This document shows, piece after piece, positions 22,401-31,400 of a stretch of DNA of 64,000 bases; positions within the stretch are counted from its first letter, which is position 1, and each line of letters begins with the position of its first letter. The stretch covers positions 372,001-436,000 of the forward strand of contig JALJCO010009077.1 in assembly GCA_023101725.1 (NCBI GenBank). The letters run 5' to 3'. Below the pieces are notes generated by a model. The model did no database searches. It had not been told where the DNA came from and saw only the letters and a program-made list of their open reading frames with translations. This DNA comes from Atherinomorus stipes (lineage: Eukaryota; Chordata; Actinopteri; Atheriniformes; Atherinidae). Made by a program: the position numbers and the translations under genes.

Positions 22401-25400
22401 CTGTTATAAAAATAGATCTAACAAGTGATCTAATAATTATTTTCAATATTAATCATTTTGTCAGTAACCTTTTTTTTTAATTTAACATAGTAACAACACA
22501 TATATATACCACAGTATTTACACTGATACAATAATACAATAATACATAAAATCTTCATAACTGACTACAAGGAATAAAAGAAATATTAAGATGTTTTCAT
22601 TGACAAATTACCTAAAAAAAAGACAACAAAAAGATGTGATTACTTTTTTTTTCAAGTGACAAAAGCTGACTATTCTTCCTTTTATATCCTCTTACTTGTC
22701 AGAGGTGTCAGTGTCGTGTGCGTCCCTCCTGTCCGCCCGCTCCTCCTTGTGTTCAGAGGAAGAGGAGGAGCGATGAATGCTACGGCGGGAGTGTTTCCTT
22801 CTCGGCTGTTCCCTCTCTGGGGGGTCACGCTCCTCGTGCTCTGTGGTTCCTCCCTCCATGTGGCTCTCCACGTAGGGATACGCCACCAGGTTGATGTAGC
22901 CATCAGAGTCGCCTTCAAAACACACCAGCACAACACCTGGCAGGACGGAAGAGACAGGATCATTAAAAACATCCAACACATCAGTTTAAATATAAATGAC
23001 ATAAATATGTTCCAGTATACTCAAACATGTTTTGCAACTCAACAAAGGAAGAAGTGCTTCATGTTTGGAACACTTCTTGACAAAAATCAATTCTGTGTAA
23101 CCAGTCAACATGTTGCAGAGTTTTAATGTGATGAAGTTCCAGGCCTGTGGTAGTATATCTGCTCTGCTGCATTAGCTCATCCTGGACCAACATCCAACAA
23201 ATCCAGGCTTGGTTTTTACTTTCAATAGTCATCTGTCGCCTCAAAGTAAAGATATACTGAATCATCTTGAAATTCTATTGATAAAGTACATAGTTTTAAC
23301 GGACAGAAATATCATACAATGATTTATCCAAACATTAAGCTGCTATTTTTAAATTCATAAACAGCAGGGCATGTGATTCCTGCCAGCTCGGACAATGAAC
23401 ATCCTCCCTGTTCGTCCAAATTTAATTTTGCTGTCTGTTTCATCACAAATGTGAATAAGCCCTAAATATCATGTCAAAAAGTAACATTTTCATAACATTT
23501 TCGCAACCTTAAATTGAATCCAAACTGAGGAAATCTGACCAGACAGTGTTTGCTTTAGCCTACAGAAAATCACCTCCAAAAGCAGCTAAACAAGGACAAA
23601 TTTCATCTGATAATGTCAAACAGTATGTAAATAAAACAACCTTGGCAGATTCAGAAATATGTTCCTGGGCAGCTGTCTGTCTGCTGTTATTTAATCAGCT
23701 GGACAATGCTAGTGGGCAAAGATCCAAGGCTAAATATAGACTCCTTATGGAGAGCTGTTGTCACCAGCAGGGAGAACTGGTGACAATACAGACCTACAAG
23801 GAAAATGACCACCATGTTTCTTCTTAAGTAGCCCTCTGTGATATACAGGTACTACCCAAAAAATTAGAATATCCTGAAAAAATTCACGTATTTCCGAAAT
23901 TCAACTTAAAAGGTGCAATTTACGTATTGTATAGACAAATAATATGTGAATCAATATATTTCAAGCTTTTATTTGTTTGGATGTTGCTGATTAGAAGTTG
24001 CAGCTTAAGAAAACTTCTAAATCAAAACTTAAAAAGTTAGACTGTGAAAAGCTCCAGTATTGTAGGCTCAGAGCGTCACAGTCTAATCAGATAAGTAATC
24101 CAAAACATCGGTAAAAGTGCCCTGAGCCTTGAAAAAGTCTCTGTCTCGGTTTAGAAGAATTTACAACCATGGGGAAGATGCTGATCTGACCGTTGTGCAG
24201 AAAACCATCATTGCCTCCCTGCACAAGGTGGGAAAGACACAAAAAGTGATAGCAAAAGAATCTGGATGTTCTCAGAGCTGTCTCAAAGCATATTAATGGA
24301 CAGTTAAGTGGAAGAAAACGGTGTACAAGCCGGAGGGCTTATCGCAGCCTGGAGAAGATGGTCAGGAAAAGGCCTTTCAAAAGTGTGGAGGAACTTTATA
24401 ATGAATGGACTGAGGCTGGAGTTACTGCTTAAGAGAAACAACACGCAGGCGGATGCTGGACATGGGCTTCAAATGTCGAATTCCTGTTGTTAAGCCACTC
24501 CTCAACAGCAAGCAACGCCAGAAGCGCCTTAGTTGGACTGGAGAAAAGAAGGACTGGTCTGTTGCCCAGTGGTCAAAAGTCCTCTTTTCTGATGAGAGCA
24601 AGTTTTGCATCTCATTTGGAAACAAAGGTCCCAGAGTCTGGAGGAAGACCGGAGAGGCGCTACATACTGTAGAAGATGCATGAAGTCCAGTGTTAAGTTT
24701 CCCCAGTCTGTGATGACCTGGGGTCCATGTCAGCTGCTGGTGTTGGTCCTCTGTGCTTCATCAAGTCCAGTATAAATGCAGCCGTCTACCAGGACACTTT
24801 GGAGCACTTCATGCTTGCTTCAGTGGACCAGCCGTATGAGGATGCAGACTTCATCTTCCAGCAGTACTTGGCACCTGCCCACACTGCCAAAACTACAAAA
24901 TCCTGGTTCAACAACCATGGGATTACCTTGCTTGATTGGCCCGCAAACTCACCTGACCTGAACCACACTGAAAATCTGTGGGGCATTGTCAAGAAAAAGC
25001 TCAACAGGAAGAGACCAAACAATGGAGAAGAGCTCAGGGCTGTGACTGAAGCATGCTGGTCTTCCATAACACCTGAGATATGCCACAAGCTGGTAGCATC
25101 CATGCCATGCCAGATTAAGGCAGTCATTAAAGGGGCCCCCACCAAGTACAAAGTACAGATGCAAGATTTTACTTTAGGAGGCCTGATATTCTTGTATTTA
25201 AAACCCTTTTCTGAAGCATGACTTCTTCAGATACCTTCAGCTGAGACATTACTATCACAAAAACATTAAGTGGACAACAGAGAAACGATTAAATGTGATT
25301 AAAATATTTATGGAAGCACACAAAGGTAATGCCACCAAAAAACTGATTTCTAAAATGTACACATCCTTGCAACTGGAAAGAGGTCACTCCACAACATATG

Positions 25401-28400
25401 TTAAAACAAGATGGGAGAAGGAAGCGAACGTAAAGATAACTGAGGAGGATTGGTTTAACATCTGTAAAACACAGTCATCCACTTCAAGCTCGGGTCTGTG
25501 GAGAGAGTTTACACGTAAAAATATCTTAAGATTTTTCATTACTCCAAAGATCAAAGCGTCTCAGACCAACAGACCTGAGCTTGGTTACTGTTGGAGGATG
25601 TGTGGCAATACGTCTGCTGGACACTATCACGTGTTTTGGGAGTGTCCTATTATTTCAGTGTTTTGGAGAGATGTGATCAGGGAAATCAGATCAATTATAG
25701 GTTCAGACATAGACTGCTCTTTCAATTCTTTATATTTAGGGAATTTATCAACAAGTATAAAGAAACAAGACAGATACTTAGTACAAATCCTGTTAGCCAG
25801 CTGCAAAAAAGCTATAACCAGAAAATGGCTCAGTAAGAAGCCTCCATCTATTTCAGAATGGAAAGAGATTATAGGGGAGATTTATACGATGGAGCGTCTA
25901 ACTTTCTCTCTGAGATATGCATATGCTAAATTTGAGAGGTATTGGGAACCGTGGACATCTTATATGAAGCTAAAGCAGTGAAAGTGCTTGTTCCATTCTG
26001 CCCAGATGTCTCATTCTATAATTTGTAAAATTGATATATTTTCTTCGCAGTTGACAAGAGTCTTAATGAATATGATGGACAAATTAACATGTTTGAGACT
26101 CAGTTCTGATTTTCACCTTACAATGGATCAAATTCATGTTTAATGTTTATTGTATGTTGAACCTGTAGTGACCCTGTCTGCCATCTTCACTGTTGTATTT
26201 CTGTTTATTCGTTACATGTAAAAAACTTCTAACAATAAAAAACAAAGTATAAAAAAAACCCTTCTCTGATTGATTTTATGCAGTATTCAAATTTTTGAGG
26301 TTTTGAATTTGAGGTTTTCCTAAGCTACAACATCTAATCAGCAACATACAGACAAATAAAAGCTTGAAATATACCGTATTCATTCACATATTATTTGTCT
26401 ATACAATATGTAAATTGCACCTTTTAAGTTGAATTATGAAAATACATGAACTTTTTCAGGATATTCAAATTTTTGGGTAGTACCTGTAGATATTAATGAC
26501 AAACGACAGTCTGCAATAGTTTAACATGAATAATGTATGTTTTACATTAGTCGCACACCCAAGGGGCAAACTCTGCTGGAGAACAGTGAGCCTACTTCTG
26601 GGTTGCCCAAAAATTGTAATTCTTTCTTGATCCGCTAGGGGCTGGCTCCAGAACAGAGCAAATCCCCATAGACTCCCATGTTAAAAAGGCCAACTTCACA
26701 GCAGAAATAAACATGTTTAAAGCCTGGTTCAAAAAATCATTTTAGGTTCAATAAGTCAAGTTTAATTTCATGTCAACTGTGAAAGGGGGTGAATTAATTT
26801 ATAACTCATCTGTTTAGATGTTATTTAATCTTGAAATTACACACAATTAGGGGCGTATCCTTTTGATTGACATACGACAGACCGGATGTCGGCCTGCCTG
26901 TCGAGTGGCTAGCACTTAGCTCCTTGTTTGCTCTTGGTAAGGTCTCAGTCTATAGCAGAGTATCAAAATGGTGCTTTTTAGCAGCTAACGGTAAGTCCAA
27001 ACATACCTTACCTTTATCCTGCAGCTCAGGAGGTTAATCTTTGTTAACTCCTGTTAGCTTCGAGTTAGCTCGGTTTGCATTTAGCCTAGAGTACGTCAGC
27101 TGGCAATCATTTGCCCTGAGGCCACCCTTGCCCATTTTAGTATTTTCCGGGAGAGATGACACATGTGACATGGCAAGATGGCAACGATGGGACACGCCCA
27201 ACTCGCTTCACTTTCCCCTATTCAGAGGAGACCGGATACTACGTCCATATTTTTTTACACTCTTTGCTCACATCCCACAAATCATGCAGTATAAATGTCA
27301 ACTATTTAAGATACCAATTATTTTTATCCCTGATTGGTTATCTGTTAGTTTGTCTCTTAATTGAACCAATATACAAGAATTTATGTATTTATTTTGTTTG
27401 AGCTAACATGTATCAAACTCGCGTATATCAGTATGGCCACTACAGGTATAAACATTTTGAACTCAAATTTGGTAAGATCAAAAATGTGAAATGAAATCTG
27501 ACAATAATAACTGATTCAGTTAACACACATGAAGGAGAGTGAGGTGGATTTATGAGGATGCGTTTACTTAGGGTGCACTCACACCAGGATAGTACACTAG
27601 ACAGTAGACTTTAAAGGTTAAAATATTCAGGATGTTTAAGAAATCTAACCCCACTTTGAAATCATTTGATAAAAGAAGTTTTTCTATTTGTTTCGCCATA
27701 CCTGCCCTGGTTTTAAAAAATAACCATTCAAATCAACCTATGTCTGCAAGCAGTCCAAAGTTATCCAATTGCTTTCATTTTATCAGCCTCAGCTTAATGC
27801 AAATTAAACATTTTCTCTGAACATTAAAATAAATAAATGAATGAAGGAACAAAAAAGATACAACAAAATGAAAATTAAACACGAGCCCTCAAAAGACAGA
27901 GCAATTTTTCACTTCAAATATTTACAATGAAATGAAAGGAACAGGAAGAACAGGATGGAGCGCATGTTTTTGTGCCCTGGTCAAATATAGGAAACAACTC
28001 ATACATATGCTTCTGAAATATTCTCAACCTATGACTTTAAAAACCCTGCAAACACTCTGGTGTTTCCATTTCTGCACAACTGGAGCCGAGGAGTGCTCGA
28101 GTTGGTCAATCTCACCATGCCACATGCATCATTAACAAATATTAGGTCAATTTTGCCTGATCCAACAGGCCCAAGACAAACCAACAGCACAGTGAAAGGG
28201 ATTTTAGTCAAGTGCAGTCTGCACTCTGTACACAACTGCACTGGCTTTAAAGCAAGTGCAATCAATCAGGACGAGAACGGGAAGGGAAAAAACCTGTGTG
28301 GGTGCTTGCTTGCTCTGCAGGGAATTTGACATTTCTTTTTTGCTTTAACTGAAGAGTCTCTCCTCACTTTGAAAAATTTAAGCTGCAGCTTGAAGTGAAA

Positions 28401-31400
28401 GCTATTGATGATTTCTCAACACTGATCTACCTCACTTCTCTTCATTGAGAGATCAATCATTTCCCAGGAGCAATCATAAACTCTAATAGTAAATTTGGGC
28501 TGTGTAAAAAGTGTCCTGTTGATCATTTTGTAAAGCTTTTCTATGATAAGAACATTCAAAGGCTTATATAAAGCCTTTCATGTCTGCTGTGTGAGTGCTG
28601 ATCGACATCCTTGATAGGCAGCTGGCTCTCCAACTCCTGAACTCAGCCAGTCAGACTTCTGGAGAGTCTGCCGAGGATAAACTGGGATTTATTCATTCAT
28701 TTTTTCAGATTCGCAGCTTTACTGTGTCTGCTTTTATTGAGCTGCACCAACAAGAGCTTTGCAGGATTTGATCAGTTCAGTGTTGGTCCTACATTACCAT
28801 TTCAGCATAAAGTATCTACCGTAAAGTAGCTAATGTTTGCTGGTCCAGGCTCTGGTCTATGGTCTGATGGGTACGTACAACCATACATATTCCAACCTGT
28901 TTTGAGAAGAAATGGGACACGGTTAGTTTGTTTTTCCTGCCAGGCTATGATGCTTCAATTTCTGGCCATCATGCTGTTGTTTACTGGTCCATTGTGACAA
29001 CTTAAGAGGAAAATCTTATCAGAGCATAACCATTACTAAAGTTGTCAGCTATACCTACTCCACCTGTCATAAATAATCTCTCCAAGTACATATTGGAAAG
29101 GAGTAGGAATGTGTTTGGAAGTACTGGCTGTCGACGTTTGTTTGGGTCTGTTACTACAGCAAAAGACGGTCAAAACAGTTACAGCATGTGGCTGGTGATG
29201 AAGAGCAGATACAGCACTTCACTTCCATTAAACATCTGCACTTCCTTCCTTCCCTTTTATCGTTTTGCCTCTCCCTCCTGTACTGCTCACAGGGCACTAT
29301 TTGGAGCTTTGCTTGATTTACTCAGTAACCAAGGCCAGGCTGAATCATCTGCCAAGTCCTCCTCATATTCTTAACAAAGATTTTAAAAGGCAAGGACATA
29401 AAACAACCTTCTTCTGCCATCTCTGAAGCTTCTGCTGAGCAGCCTAATGCCCGTTTCCTTGGTCTTTACCTTCTGTCAGCCACACGACATATGGAGACAT
29501 GAATCATGGTATGTTTAAATGCATTATAGCCATGGGAAGCTTGTGTGCAGGTATATACAAAACAGAATAAAGTAAACACACTTGTATTGTTGCATCATGG
29601 GTGAGACAAATCATCGTAATGCGACAATTGTTGACAGAAACACAAAAGTCTGGATGTGCGTTCATAAAGTAGAGGAAACAGGTTTAAGCTAAAAGCATGT
29701 TCAGGAAATTCATTGCCATCTGAAGCCGTGAGCTTGATGCCAACAAACTGGCCAAACATGATGATCTGGCTGGTCTGAGGTAGCAGCAACACTTTAGCAA
29801 ATATGTTGGCAAGAGAGCAGCCAAGCCAGAATTTACAATGATAAGAAAAAGACAAGTAGATTATTTAGAGGTCCAACTTCTGCAATTTCAAGTGGTACTA
29901 ATGGTAAAGACCAAGCTTAAAAACACCAGCATGATAATGGTGAATAAGTCTGGTATCAAGCCATAAATGCAGCTACAGCTTTAACTTTTCTGTCACTTTA
30001 TCTGCAGTACAATATTAAAAAATAGCATAACAGTCTTGTTTAGGGCTGAGTACCACCAAAACTTTCCTGTATTAACTGGATTCAGAAGAGTCTGATTTTA
30101 ATTCGTTCATTCATTCGTTCATTTAATTCAGGGATTCGATTAAATACGATTCAGTTTAATTTTTCTTAAATATTTAAGACATTCTCAGATAACCATTTTT
30201 CTAAAACAGTCCATTTACATGACCATCAAAATGAGATGTCTGGTAAGAATCAGATAATTCCAATCATGTGATCTGACATGCCTACATGCACTTCTGAAAT
30301 GCCATGTTCCAAAGTTCACTGTCTCCATTTACCAGTCAGCGTTTTCTCCAGGTCCTCAGGCAGAAATGCCATGAAAAACATAAACCCCAAAATAAAAAAG
30401 CTTGGTTGAGTCGATCTAAAGACTCTTTAAGTTCAGATCTCAGATAGTGTTGATGTTAAAAAAAACGAACAAATAATATCGGACCCATTTTATAGCCTGG
30501 TACACCAGCCTGACTATTGCCCAGTATGAAATACACGGCAAGTCAACCGGGGTCCTTCCGCCGGAGCCTGATTACCAATGCGAGACGAGAGGCAGGATAA
30601 ACAGGAACAAACTGAACCAGAGAGAACCAATCAGAGAAACACAGAAGTGACGTAAATATCTTTTTGCAAGAGAAAAGGATGGAGGAAAGCCTTCAGAGCA
30701 GCAAATTGTTATGGTTTTAAGGACATGGGCTATATGCACAGATCCACTTTCTCCTGAACTTAGTAGCATTCCTCTGTTTCCTGTCTTTCATTATTGGACA
30801 AACTGATTAATCCAGATGTGCCTGATCTCAGTTACCATGACGACAATGGCCAGACACACCTGGATTAATCAGTTTGTCCAATAATGAAAGACAGGAAACA
30901 AAGGAGCACTACTAAGTTCAGGTGATAGTGGGGGTTGTGCATATAGCCCATTTGCAGCTTACTAAGACATCAGAAAGGGTATTATTAACCCACCGCTCCT
31001 CTGCGGCCGCCATTCTGATTGTTTATGGTGAGAGAACTGAGTTGCCGAAAAAGATGTATCGTAAAGTCCCGCCTCCCGCGCTGTGATTGGTCCGGTCAAT
31101 TTTTTACTAGAGTGGAAATCACTTTCTAATGGAGGGAACCCAGACTGACTTGCCGTGTATCTCATACATGGCGTTGGTCAGGCTCAGGGATGTGCTCAGG
31201 ATTTTTTAAGGGCAGTTGCTTAAAGGTGCCATGACATCAAATTTCACTTTTCTGGGGTTTTGGGTGTATAATATGATCTGTTGTGCACTGATGAGGCCAT
31301 GTGAATGTCCAGAGTGAGAATCAAAGTTCCTGTTTATGGTCTGTCAGCTTTGTCTCTCTGCTCAGAAACAGTTGAATCAGACAGCAGGCTATCATTCTAC

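Larger units (their letters stand above)
23846..26486 (+). mobile_element. Tc1/mariner transposon carrying a nested L1 fragment
   Basis: The terminal inverted repeats start CAGGTACTACCCAAAAAATT and end AAATTTTTGGGTAGTACCTG, each about 160 bp. TA flanks both ends (23844-23845, 26487-26488), as expected of Tc1/mariner. Length without the L1 insert is about 1.6 kb, normal for a full Tc1 element. It contains a broken transposase gene. In ip6k1 intron 2. Confidence 0.88.

Noticed and set aside
25295..25981. 228-codon open frame as a host gene
   Set aside because: Its CWRMCGN...HVFWECP and KAITRKWL blocks are L1 ORF2 C-terminus, and it lies in a fragment with an A-rich tail and target duplications.
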